NCBI GenBank assembly: GCA_902463265.1
Contig: CABQEV010000007.1
Location: 62,001 to 126,000, forward strand
DNA length: 64,000 nucleotides
Direction: 5' to 3'
DNA from: UMGS1889 sp900556055
GTDB taxonomy: Bacteria > Bacillota > Clostridia > Oscillospirales > Ruminococcaceae
Shown here: piece by piece, positions 24,509-32,511 of the stretch
Numbering within the stretch: position 1 is the first letter of the stretch
Layout of the letters: the number at the start of each line of letters is the position of its first letter
The notes under the pieces: model-generated
Told to the model about the DNA's origin: nothing
Databases searched by the model: none
The model's input: the letters and a program-made list of their open reading frames with translations, nothing else
Made by a program: the position numbers and the translations under genes

Positions 24509-25891
24509 TCAGTTGGAGGATGCGAACTTGTCTACCTTGTATCTCTTGACAGCTGCATCATTCATTGTCAGCTCAACAGCTGCTGCCCATTCCTCGACCA
24601 TTGCGGTGAATTCTTCGGACTTCATCTCATAGAGAACGGAATTCTTGTTTGTATCGAAGTAGGTTTCATCGCTGAAGAGGTCGGTCTTGCGGACAACGTA
24701 GTAGATCTCGTCGTCCTCGATGATCCTGAATTCATTGTCGCCGTAGCTGTTGAATACAGTATCATTGAACTTTACGGAAGGAGAGTTTGAACCCTTCTTG
24801 ATGACGGTTTCGTGGCTTGCAGGCTCTGTGCTTTCCTCGGGATCGCTTTCGGAAGAGTCTTCCGCAGCCGTTTCGGAAGTTTCGGCTGTTGTTTCCTCGG
24901 CTGTTTCCTCAGTTTCGGATACTTCGGTCTCAGCTGCTGTTTCTTCGGTCTCCTCGGAGTCTGTTTCTTCTGTTTCTGCTTCGGTCTCCTCGGTTTCCTC
25001 AGGCTCTGTTTCATCGCCGCTGTTTACGGATTCCTCTTCTTCGGGGGATTCGGCATTCTGATTTCCCTCGGAAACGGTCATTTCGGACTCGGGGAGAGTA
25101 ATGGTGTTGCCCTCTGCGTCCTCAAAGCCGATGATCTGTCCCTGAACGTCGGGTTCATCTTCATCAACGGTCACCTTGTTCTGACCTGTATAATCCTTCC
25201 AGTAAGCGTCATATTCCTCAACGAGAGCATCGAAATCCTCGCCGTCCTCGGCACGCTGGAGATATTCCTCAGCCATCTTCATTACATCTGCCTTGCCGTC
25301 GGATTTGAGCAGGTTTCCGTCAGCGTCCTTGAGGTTCAGGGCGATGTAGTTCACTCTTGCGTAATTATCGGTCATATACTGCTTTATTTCGTCGTCGGAA
25401 ACGGGTGTGATGCCGTCCTCGCCGTAATATTTCAGGAAGATCTCATCGTTCTTCATGGAATTTGTATAGCAGTCACGGTAGGAGTCCTCGCTGATTCCGT
25501 AGCCTTCCATCATGGTGCCGTAAACGGGCCACATCTGGTTGATGATATAATCGACAGTGTTCTTATCATCATCGGAAAGCTCCATGCCAAGCTCCGTGAA
25601 CTTGTTTTCAACGGCGATATACTTCCTGAGATCCTCCTTGGTCTGCTCGAGGATCCATTCTCTTGAAGGCTTTTCGTCGATCGTGATGTTCAGCACATCG
25701 GTATCCGTATCGGTCATATGATCCATGGCCGCATAATATTCGTTGAGAAGATTGTAGATGTAGATACCCGCTCTCAGCTCGGTATCGCCTGATCTTGCTG
25801 CCCATTTTGTGTCTGCGCCGCAGCTGCTGAGAGATACTGCACAGGCAACAGCCGCAGCTCCCGCAAGGAGTCTTTTAGCATTGTATGACAT
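24509..25891 (-). CDS. Parvulin/PrsA-like lipoprotein with acidic low-complexity insert
   Basis: 460 residues. A signal peptide with lipobox SLSSC (Cys24) predicts a membrane-anchored lipoprotein. Residues 30-170 resemble the SurA/PrsA N-terminal helical domain. From about 165 a degenerate parvulin-like domain begins (VSDDEIKQYMTDNYARVNYI, LQRAEDGEDFDALVEEY) but is split by about 80 residues of almost pure Glu/Thr/Ser (281-361) before resuming with NDTVFNSYGDNEFRIIEDD. Active PrsA catalytic residues cannot be assigned, so a chaperone without isomerase activity is as likely as a foldase. ATG 25891 is 11 nt after GGAGG. Own promoter and terminator. Confidence 0.72.
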   Translation of the reverse strand: MSYNAKRLLAGAAAVACAVSLSSCGADTKWAARSGDTELRAGIYIYNLLNEYYAAMDHMTDTDTDVLNITIDEKPSREWILEQTKEDLRKYIAVENKFTELGMELSDDDKNTVDYIINQMWPVYGTMMEGYGISEDSYRDCYTNSMKNDEIFLKYYGEDGITPVSDDEIKQYMTDNYARVNYIALNLKDADGNLLKSDGKADVMKMAEEYLQRAEDGEDFDALVEEYDAYWKDYTGQNKVTVDEDEPDVQGQIIGFEDAEGNTITLPESEMTVSEGNQNAESPEEEESVNSGDETEPEETEETEAETEETDSEETEETAAETEVSETEETAEETTAETSETAAEDSSESDPEESTEPASHETVIKKGSNSPSVKFNDTVFNSYGDNEFRIIEDDEIYYVVRKTDLFSDETYFDTNKNSVLYEMKSEEFTAMVEEWAAAVELTMNDAAVKRYKVDKFASSN

Positions 25892-25953
25892 TTTATAAAT
25901 TACCTCCGAAATGTTGATATAATAAAGCAACGGAAAAGCTCCGTTAATGCTTC

Positions 25954-25982
25954 ATTATATCACATAAAAATCATATTGTCCA
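25954..25982 (-). promoter_or_regulatory. Promoter of parvulin-like lipoprotein gene
   Basis: TGGACA (25977-25982), 17-bp spacer, TATAAT (25954-25959) on the minus strand. The leader carries a small AACGGA/TCCGTT hairpin. Confidence 0.75.
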
Positions 25983-25986
25983 GTGA

Positions 25987-26089
25987 TTTTGCGGTATTTC
26001 ATATGATTTTCACAAACGAAGGCGGATAATACGGCGGTTTTGCGGTATTTCGACGGATAGTTTTCCTGTAATAGGACAAATTATCCGCC
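25987..26089. repeat. Direct and inverted repeats between lipoprotein gene and sigK
   Basis: TTTTGCGGTATTTC occurs twice (25987-26000 and 26038-26051, 51 bp apart) and GGCGGATAAT (26021-26030) is matched by ATTATCCGCC (26080-26089). The repeats fill most of the space between the divergent genes. Confidence 0.7.
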
Positions 26090-26118
26090 GCATAGACTGC
26101 TGTAAAGGGAGTGATATC

Positions 26119-26808
26119 ATGCTGACCGAGCTTCTGGCAGGTGTTTTTTCAAACATACTTTATTTTGCGCTGCATATAGACAGCGGAAAGGTGTTTCCGA
26201 AGCCGCTTTCCGCCGCTGAGGAGGCAGAGTGCTTCCGCCGTATGAAGGAGGGCGATATCTCCGCAAAAAACAAGCTTATCGAGCATAATCTGAGGCTTGT
26301 TGCGCACATTATAAAGAAATATTACTCGGTATCCGCAGATCAGGACGATCTTATTTCGATCGGTACGATAGGTCTGATAAAGGCGGTTTCAACGTTCGAC
26401 TGTGATAAAAACATAAGGTTTGCGACCTATGCATCGAGGTGCATAGAAAATGAGATACTTATGTATTTCCGTTCACTGAAAAAAACGCAGATGGAATTTT
26501 CACTCGACGAGCCTCTTGAAACTGACAAGGACGGCAACACGCTCAGCATGTCCGATCTTATCGCAGAGGACGACGGGATAGTTGAAAAAATAGACGTTAT
26601 CATCAAATCCGAGCAGCTTTACCGTTTTATCGGGGAATGTCTCGATGAAAGGGAGCTTGCCGTTATTACCCACAGATACGGGCTTTTCGGGCATAAGCCG
26701 CTTACGCAGCGGGAGGTCGCCGAAAAGCTGGATATTTCACGTTCATATGTTTCGAGGATAGAAAAAAAGGCGCTGGAGGAGCTGAAAAAGCGTTATGACC
26801 GTGCCTGA
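26119..26808 (+). CDS. sigK: Sporulation sigma factor SigK, uninterrupted
   Basis: 229 residues. SigK directs late mother-cell transcription during endospore formation. The N-terminal hydrophobic stretch (LLAGVFSNILYFALHI) matches the pro-sequence that is removed by membrane proteolysis in Bacillus. Sigma region 2 shows NKLIEHNLRLVAHIIKKY, DDLISIGTIGLIKAVSTFD and FATYASRCIENEILMYFR; region 4 shows LTQREVAEKLDISRSYVSRI. The frame is continuous, with no skin-type element. ATG 26119 follows AAAGGGAG. A sigma-E type promoter was looked for and not clearly seen. It supports a spore-forming, or recently spore-forming, host. Confidence 0.94.
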   Translation: MLTELLAGVFSNILYFALHIDSGKVFPKPLSAAEEAECFRRMKEGDISAKNKLIEHNLRLVAHIIKKYYSVSADQDDLISIGTIGLIKAVSTFDCDKNIRFATYASRCIENEILMYFRSLKKTQMEFSLDEPLETDKDGNTLSMSDLIAEDDGIVEKIDVIIKSEQLYRFIGECLDERELAVITHRYGLFGHKPLTQREVAEKLDISRSYVSRIEKKALEELKKRYDRA

Positions 26809-26820
26809 AAATGCCGTTTA

Positions 26821-27093
26821 TCAGCCGATGAAGTCATATGCAGCGTCCGCAAGATGGACGGGAAGCACCTTGTTCCTGACGATAAGTGCTATGAATTCCT
26901 CGGCTGTGCTTTTTTCTGAGGTGATGTCCGTGATGCGGGAGTTTTCATATTCGTCCGAGGAGTATTCGGAGCCTTCTCTGAAAAGGCTGACTCCGTAGAC
27001 GCATATCCTGCCGGATTCCTCTATGTATTTTTCGCTTTTTTCAAGCCTGCATCGGTATTTTGCGCCTGAGTCTGTTGTAAATCCTGTTTTCAT
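26821..27093 (-). CDS. Small DUF6514-like protein
   Basis: 90 residues, no membrane segment. The pattern CVYGVSLFREGSEYSS, then AEEFIALIVRNKVLPVHL and a terminal DAAYDF resembles DUF6514, a small Clostridia family of unknown function; this is from memory and unverified. ATG 27093 follows AAGGAAGG at 10 nt. It converges on sigK with only 12 bp between stop codons and no hairpin there. A possible promoter (TTGGTA, 18 bp, TATAAT) ends about 90 nt upstream. Confidence 0.6.
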   Translation of the reverse strand: MKTGFTTDSGAKYRCRLEKSEKYIEESGRICVYGVSLFREGSEYSSDEYENSRITDITSEKSTAEEFIALIVRNKVLPVHLADAAYDFIG

Positions 27094-27286
27094 TAATCTG
27101 TGACCTTCCTTAGTTGATCGGATATTCAGCTTTATGCTGACATCCGCTTGATTTGAGGCTGCTGCCGTATCCTTTTTGTAAATTATACACTCTGTAAATC
27201 CTGCCTACCAATCGTAAAACGGAAAGCATTTGTTAATTATTGAGAAATAAATATACGCTGCCGAAGTAGGGGCTTCAGGTAAAATT

Positions 27287-27306
27287 ATCCCACTTTTGGG
27301 ATAAAA
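27287..27306. repeat. Perfect short palindrome upstream of trp region
   Basis: TTATCCCA and TGGGATAA form an 8-bp perfect inverted repeat with a CTTT loop. There is no T tract, so a protein-binding site is at least as likely as a terminator. Confidence 0.55.
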
Positions 27307-27517
27307 TCAACAAATTCGCACTATTTATTACATGGGAAATATTTACAAATCAAAGGAAAGTAGCCGTGCGAAATGCTGTTTTTCTTAGCACTTATGTATA
27401 ATATATGTATGCGGGGGCAAAAATTAGCGTTATCTTAGCACCTTTATTTAACAGTGTAAAGTGTGTATATAACAATATAGCCAACTTGGTGGCAACTTGT
27501 TTGTATGAGATAAACAA

Positions 27518-27549
27518 AAATGCAATTTGACTATTGACAAATTGCATTT
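27518..27549. promoter_or_regulatory. 12-bp palindrome over the trp promoter, candidate operator
   Basis: AAATGCAATTTG (27518-27529) and CAAATTGCATTT (27538-27549) are perfect inverted copies with an 8-bp centre. The right half covers the -35 hexamer and the spacer start, so a bound protein would block RNA polymerase. Confidence 0.6.
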
Positions 27550-27562
27550 GCCATTTTATAAT
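27534..27562 (+). promoter_or_regulatory. Promoter of trp operon
   Basis: Perfect TTGACA (27534-27539), 17-bp spacer, TATAAT (27557-27562). It reads into the T-box leader. Confidence 0.88.
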
Positions 27563-27569
27563 AAAGGCA

Positions 27570-27920
27570 CAATCTGATATATGTTAAATCCTTTGAACAA
27601 AGGTAAGTAACAGTCAATACGGTGTTTCAGAGAGCGGGGCATTCGGTGCGAGTTCCGTACATACGATTTCTGTGAATGGATTTGTGAGGAGCTGAGAGGA
27701 AAAGCGAAAGCTTAGTATTCGATGCCGAGTTTCCTGCGTTAGTGGATAGGGTATTAATGCGAATTGCGGCGTACTTGAAACGATGTCTTAAACATCTTCG
27801 ATAGCTTTACGTTCGCCGATACCTGATGAGGCGGGCGTTTTTTATTGCCTGCGAATACGGGTGGCACCACGATATTATCGTCCCGATGCAAGAAAAAGTC
27901 TTGCATCGGGACGTTTTTTT
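27570..27920 (+). promoter_or_regulatory. Tryptophan T-box riboswitch and terminator
   Basis: The leader holds AGAGAGCGGGG (stem I), a specifier region GAATGGA with TGG at 27677-27679, the T-box antiterminator CGGGTGGCACCACG (27858-27871) and a terminator with perfect arms 27879-27893 and 27899-27913 plus seven T. In T-boxes uncharged tRNA pairs with the specifier and, through its NCCA end, with the UGGN bulge. Here UGGC (27862-27865) fits GCCA, the end expected for bacterial tRNA-Trp with discriminator G. Low tryptophan should therefore open the trp operon. Confidence 0.92.
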
Positions 27921-27940
27921 ATTTGAAAGGGCTGATATCA

Positions 27941-29410
27941 ATGATTTTTCCAAATGTTGAAACTGTAAAAGACCTGCTGAAAAGCTACAAGACCGTGCCT
28001 GTTTTCCATGAGCTGCTGATCGACAGCTGCACGCCTGTACAGATCTTCAGGGCAATGAAAAACAAGTCTGAGAACTGTTTTATCCTCGAGAGCGTTGACA
28101 ATTCCGACAGATGGGGACGTTACTCGTTCATCGGCATCAGCCCGAAAACAGAGATCCGCATCAAGAACGGCAGGGCTGAGATAATCACAAACGGCGTTAC
28201 CGAGACAGAGAGCGTTTCCGATCCGATAAAGCTTCTTGAAAGGATACTCAAGGAGCATACAGCACCCAAATTCCCGAACCGTCCGAAGCTGACAGGCGGT
28301 CTGATCGGATATTTCGCTTACGACTGCGTTAGATATTTCGAGAAAACGCTGGCAGATCCCCCCGAGGACGATCTCGGAATGCCTGACGCGAACCTATTCC
28401 TTTATGATGAGATAATCGCTTACGACCATCTTTCCAACAAGGCTGTTATCATACTGAATATCCGCCATGATGACAATGTTACGGAGAAATACAGAGAGTG
28501 TGAGCAGCGTGCAGAGGAGCTTGGACGCATGATCGCTGAATATGTTCCCGAGGAAAAAACACCGCACGGCGATGGCGATGTTGAAGTGAGATCCAACGTA
28601 ACAAAGGAAGAATTCATTGACATGGTGAACAAGTGCAGGGAGCATATCGTTGACGGCGACATCAGCCAGGTAGTTGTTTCGCAGAGATTTGAGATCGACA
28701 ATCCTCCCGATGCTTTCGATGTTTACAGAATGCTGCGTTCCACAAATCCCTCGCCTTATCTTTATTATTTCGATCACAAGGATTACTGCATTGCGGGTGC
28801 ATCTCCCGAAATGCTCGTGAATGTTTCCGACAGGGCGGTCATTACGAAGCCTATTGCGGGAACAGTTCCCAGAGGAAAGACCCCCGAGGAGGACGAAGCA
28901 CTGAAAAAACGCCTTGTTTCCGATGAAAAGGAGCGTGCGGAGCATACGATGCTCGTTGACCTCGGCAGAAACGATGTCGGCAGGGTATGCCGCTTCGGAA
29001 CTGTCAGCGTGACGGATTTCATGAGAGTCGAGGCTTATTCAAAGGTAACTCACCTTGTTTCGGACGTAAGAGGCGAGCTTGCCGACGGAAAGACCGCTCT
29101 TGATGCCCTGATGTCAGTTCTCCCCGCAGGAACACTTTCGGGTGCGCCCAAGGTACGTGCTATGGAGATCATCGACGAGCTGGAAAACAAGCGCAGAGGT
29201 CTGTACGGCGGAACAGTCGGATATCTCGCATTTGACGGAGATATCGACACCTGTATCGCCATCAGGACAGTGCTTTTCAGAAACAACAAGGCATATGTTC
29301 AGGCGGGCGCAGGCATTGTTTACGACAGCGTTCCCGAGAATGAATACGAAGAAACCAAGAATAAGGCTCTTGCGGTCGTAAATGCCGTCAAGGAAGCCGC
29401 AAAGCTCTGA
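27941..29410 (+). CDS. trpE: Anthranilate synthase component I
   Basis: 489 residues. With the TrpG amidotransferase it turns chorismate and glutamine into anthranilate, the first step of tryptophan synthesis. Visible motifs: LLESVDNSDRWGR-like (here LESVDNSDRWGRYSFIG, the feedback tryptophan-binding segment), SPYLYYFDHKDYCIAGASPE, PIAGTVPRGKTPEED, ERAEHTMLVDLGRNDVGRV and AGTLSGAPKVRAMEIIDELE of the chorismate-utilising core. ATG 27941 follows GAAAGG and lies 20 nt past the T-box terminator; a longer frame from 27845 would begin inside the T-box. First gene of the operon, 16 bp before trpGD. Confidence 0.97.
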   Translation: MIFPNVETVKDLLKSYKTVPVFHELLIDSCTPVQIFRAMKNKSENCFILESVDNSDRWGRYSFIGISPKTEIRIKNGRAEIITNGVTETESVSDPIKLLERILKEHTAPKFPNRPKLTGGLIGYFAYDCVRYFEKTLADPPEDDLGMPDANLFLYDEIIAYDHLSNKAVIILNIRHDDNVTEKYRECEQRAEELGRMIAEYVPEEKTPHGDGDVEVRSNVTKEEFIDMVNKCREHIVDGDISQVVVSQRFEIDNPPDAFDVYRMLRSTNPSPYLYYFDHKDYCIAGASPEMLVNVSDRAVITKPIAGTVPRGKTPEEDEALKKRLVSDEKERAEHTMLVDLGRNDVGRVCRFGTVSVTDFMRVEAYSKVTHLVSDVRGELADGKTALDALMSVLPAGTLSGAPKVRAMEIIDELENKRRGLYGGTVGYLAFDGDIDTCIAIRTVLFRNNKAYVQAGAGIVYDSVPENEYEETKNKALAVVNAVKEAAKL

Positions 29411-29426
29411 TAGGAGGCTGATTGAT

Positions 29427-31085
29427 ATGATCCTTATGATAGATAATTACGACAGCTTTACATACAATCTCGTGCAGCTTATAGGTTCTGTTTATCCCGA
29501 CATAAAGACAGTCAGAAACGATGAGATCACTATCGGAGAGATAGAGAAATATCTTGAAAACGGCGAGCTTGAAGCGATCGTTGTATCTCCCGGACCCGGT
29601 TATCCCGCAGATGCAGGAATAAGCGTCGAAGCGATAAAGACGTTCTCCGGACGTGTTCCTATCCTCGGCGTATGTCTCGGACATCAGGCGATAGCTGAGG
29701 CATTCGGCGGAAGGATCGTCAAGGCAAAGAAGCCTATGCACGGCAAATCCTCCGAAGTAATGCTGAACACAAGCTGCCCTATATTCAGCGGAATGCCCGA
29801 CAGAGTGAGAGTTGCAAGATATCATTCGCTCGTTATAGATCCCGTTTCAATGCCGACAGTTCTGAGCGTTACGGCGACTGATGAGGAAGGTCAGATAATG
29901 GCGATCAAGCACAAGACCCATCCGACCTACGGAGTTCAGTTCCATCCCGAGTCGGTGCTTGCGGAAAACGGTGCGGCTATGATATCCGCATTTCTCTCGG
30001 AAGCAGGCGTAAAGAGCAATAAGTTCACAGCTCCATCCGTTTCCAAGGAGCGCAGGACGGGACTTAAAAAGTTCATCGCAAAGGCTGCCGACGGCATCTC
30101 ACTCACAGAAGATGAGGCTTACGAGGCTATGAACATAATAATGTCCGACGCTGCGACTGATGCGCAGACAGCGGCATTCCTGACTGCACTGAGATGCAAG
30201 GGAGAAACAATCGAAGAGATCACAGGTTTTGCAAAGGTAATGCGTCAGAAGGCAGCGGTCGTTCCTATGGGAAAATCCTCGGTGGATATCGTGGGAACGG
30301 GCGGAGATCTGGCAGGAAGCTTCAACATTTCGACTACATCTTCATTCGTTATCGCAGGAACGGGCATGAACGTTGCAAAGCACGGAAACAGGAGCGTTTC
30401 AAGCAAGAGCGGTGCGGCTGATGTCCTCGAAGCTCTCGGCGTAAAGATCGGCATGACACCGCAGAAGGCATCTGCGTGCATCTCCGAGATCGGCATTGCA
30501 TTCCTGTTTGCGCAGAGCTTCCATTCGGCTATGAGATTTGTCGGCCCCGCAAGACGTGAGATGGGTATACGCACTGTATTCAACATCTTAGGGCCTCTTG
30601 CAAATCCTGCGCTTGCGGATTATATCCTGCTCGGCGTTTATGATGAAAAGCTGCTCGAACCTATGGCAAAGGTGCTTATGAACCTCGGCATCAAGGGCGG
30701 AATGATCGTTTACGGCGACGGCATTGATGAGATCACTATCTGCGGAAAAACTTCTGTCTGCGAGATAGCGGGCAGCAAGCTTATCAAATACGACATTGAT
30801 CCCCGTGATTACGGAATGAGGATAGCACCGAAGTCGGAAATAATCGGCGGAACTGCAAAGGATAACGCAAAGATCACGCTCGATATACTGTCGGGCAGGG
30901 AACAGGGCGCAAAGAGAGATATCGTTCTGCTGAATTCGGGCGCGGCTATCTACTGCACAGGTGCTGCTCAGTCTATCCAGGAGGGCATTGACATGGCTGC
31001 GAAGTCGATAGACAGCGGTGCGGCGCTCGAAAAGCTGAACGAGCTTATCAAATTCACAAATGCATCGGAGGTCTCGATCGCATAA
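29427..31085 (+). CDS. trpGD: Fused anthranilate synthase amidotransferase and phosphoribosyltransferase
   Basis: 552 residues, two enzymes in one chain. Residues 1-190 are a class I glutamine amidotransferase (MIDNYDSFTYNLVQ, nucleophile Cys in GVCLGHQAIAEAFGG, His-Glu in GVQFHPES) that feeds ammonia to TrpE. After a short linker, residues 215-550 are anthranilate phosphoribosyltransferase (VGTGGDLAGSFNISTTS, KHGNRSVSSKSGAADVLE, FLFAQSFHSAMRFV), the second step. ATG 29427 is 9 nt after TAGGAGG. The fusion resembles that of enteric bacteria; many Firmicutes keep the two genes apart. Confidence 0.97.
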   Translation: MILMIDNYDSFTYNLVQLIGSVYPDIKTVRNDEITIGEIEKYLENGELEAIVVSPGPGYPADAGISVEAIKTFSGRVPILGVCLGHQAIAEAFGGRIVKAKKPMHGKSSEVMLNTSCPIFSGMPDRVRVARYHSLVIDPVSMPTVLSVTATDEEGQIMAIKHKTHPTYGVQFHPESVLAENGAAMISAFLSEAGVKSNKFTAPSVSKERRTGLKKFIAKAADGISLTEDEAYEAMNIIMSDAATDAQTAAFLTALRCKGETIEEITGFAKVMRQKAAVVPMGKSSVDIVGTGGDLAGSFNISTTSSFVIAGTGMNVAKHGNRSVSSKSGAADVLEALGVKIGMTPQKASACISEIGIAFLFAQSFHSAMRFVGPARREMGIRTVFNILGPLANPALADYILLGVYDEKLLEPMAKVLMNLGIKGGMIVYGDGIDEITICGKTSVCEIAGSKLIKYDIDPRDYGMRIAPKSEIIGGTAKDNAKITLDILSGREQGAKRDIVLLNSGAAIYCTGAAQSIQEGIDMAAKSIDSGAALEKLNELIKFTNASEVSIA

Positions 31086-31101
31086 GGAAAGGAAAAAAGC
31101 T

Positions 31102-31890
31102 ATGATACTTGATGAGATCATTGAAAAGAGAAAAATACAGCTGGAGCGTGAAAGGGCGGCTGTTTCCGATGCTGAGATGAAGAGGTCGGCGGAGCGTTCG
31201 GACAGAGTGCCGATAAGCTTTGCGGACGCACTCAGAAAGGACGGTCTGTCGGTCATTGCGGAGGTCAAGAAGGCATCGCCGTCTAAGGGACTTATCTGCC
31301 GTGATTTTCAGCCTGCGGATATTGCCCGTGAATATCAGAGATGCGGTGCGTCGGCGATATCATGCCTGACAGAGGAGCATTATTTCATGGGCAGCTCGGA
31401 TTATCTCCGTGAGATAAGAGAGGTTGTGACGCTGCCGATACTCCGCAAGGATTTCATTTTCGATGCTTATCAGATATATGAAGCTAAGGTCATTGGTGCG
31501 GATGCGGTGCTGCTTATTGCGGCTGTGCATGATACGAAGCGGCTCTCGGAGCTTGCGGATATCGCACATTCCCTCGGACTTGATGTTCTGGCGGAAACGC
31601 ACAATGAGCGTGAGCTGGAAAGCGTTCTGGCGGCGGGCTGCGATATCGTCGGCATAAATAACCGAGATCTTACGACATTCAATGTATCGCTCGAAACGAC
31701 AAAGCGGCTGATCGGACTTATCCCCGATTCTAAGGTGAAGGTATCCGAAAGCGGCATCAGGTCGGCTGATGATATGAGATATGTTCATAAGTGCGGTGCG
31801 GACGCTGTGCTGATCGGCGAGAGCCTTGCGGCAGGCGGTGCTTCCGACATAAAGCGCAGATTTGATATGCTGACGGAGGGCGGGATATGA
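31102..31890 (+). CDS. trpC: Indole-3-glycerol phosphate synthase
   Basis: 262 residues, a TIM barrel that closes the indole ring (fourth step of the pathway). Motifs: VIAEVKKASPSKGLI (catalytic Lys), LTEEHYFMGSSDYL, PILRKDFIFDAYQI, DAVLLIAA, VLAETHNERELE and INNRDLTTF. ATG 31102 follows AAAGGA; the frame also opens 14 codons earlier inside trpGD. The 3' end overlaps trpF by 4 bp. Confidence 0.97.
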   Translation: MILDEIIEKRKIQLERERAAVSDAEMKRSAERSDRVPISFADALRKDGLSVIAEVKKASPSKGLICRDFQPADIAREYQRCGASAISCLTEEHYFMGSSDYLREIREVVTLPILRKDFIFDAYQIYEAKVIGADAVLLIAAVHDTKRLSELADIAHSLGLDVLAETHNERELESVLAAGCDIVGINNRDLTTFNVSLETTKRLIGLIPDSKVKVSESGIRSADDMRYVHKCGADAVLIGESLAAGGASDIKRRFDMLTEGGI

Positions 31891-32507
31891 AGATCAAGCT
31901 CTGCGGCATACGCCGTGAGGAGGACGTTTCCTATCTGAACGAATTTCCGCCCGATTATGCGGGATTTGTATTTGCGGAGAGCAGGAGAAAGGTCACGCCC
32001 GAGCAGGCGGAGCGGCTTGCGGCTATGCTTCGCCCCGAGATAAAAAGGGTCGGCGTTTTTGTGAATTATCCGCTTGAAAAGATGAAAAAATTGGCGGATA
32101 TCCTCGATGTTTTTCAGCTTCACGGGGACGAGGACGATACATATATAATAAAGCTGAGGGAGATTATCCCCGAAAAATGTGAGATATGGAGGGCTGTCAG
32201 ACTCAGGAGCGATGATGATATCACGGCGGCTGAGCGGCTCCATGCGGATAAGCTGCTTTTTGATGCATATTCGCCCGATGCATACGGCGGAACGGGAAAA
32301 AGCGCAAAGACGGAGCTTCTTATAGGACGTGAGATAGCAAAGCCGTATTTCATCGCAGGCGGCATCACGCCCGAAAATATCGGAGAGCTTTACCGCCTGA
32401 CGGGAGATAAGGCTTTCGGATATGACATAAGCGGCGGCATCGAAACAGACGGTGTCAAGGACAGGATCAAGGTTGCGGAAATAAAGAGATTTACCGAAAG
32501 GATATGA
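31887..32507 (+). CDS. trpF: Phosphoribosylanthranilate isomerase
   Basis: 206 residues, slightly short but complete. It does the Amadori rearrangement before TrpC. The catalytic Cys is in KLCGIRREEDV and the Asp in LLFDAY; PDYAGFVFAESRRKVTPEQA, VGVFVNYPLEKMKK and IAGGITPENI are typical. Its ATG overlaps the trpC stop (ATGA), suggesting translational coupling. Confidence 0.95.
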   Translation: MKIKLCGIRREEDVSYLNEFPPDYAGFVFAESRRKVTPEQAERLAAMLRPEIKRVGVFVNYPLEKMKKLADILDVFQLHGDEDDTYIIKLREIIPEKCEIWRAVRLRSDDDITAAERLHADKLLFDAYSPDAYGGTGKSAKTELLIGREIAKPYFIAGGITPENIGELYRLTGDKAFGYDISGGIETDGVKDRIKVAEIKRFTERI

Positions 32508-32511
32508 TATA

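Noticed and set aside
27372..27437. Short frame MLFFLALMYNICM upstream of trp, possible leader peptide
   Set aside because: No ribosome site, no tryptophan codons, lies before the mapped trp promoter, and the T-box already explains control.
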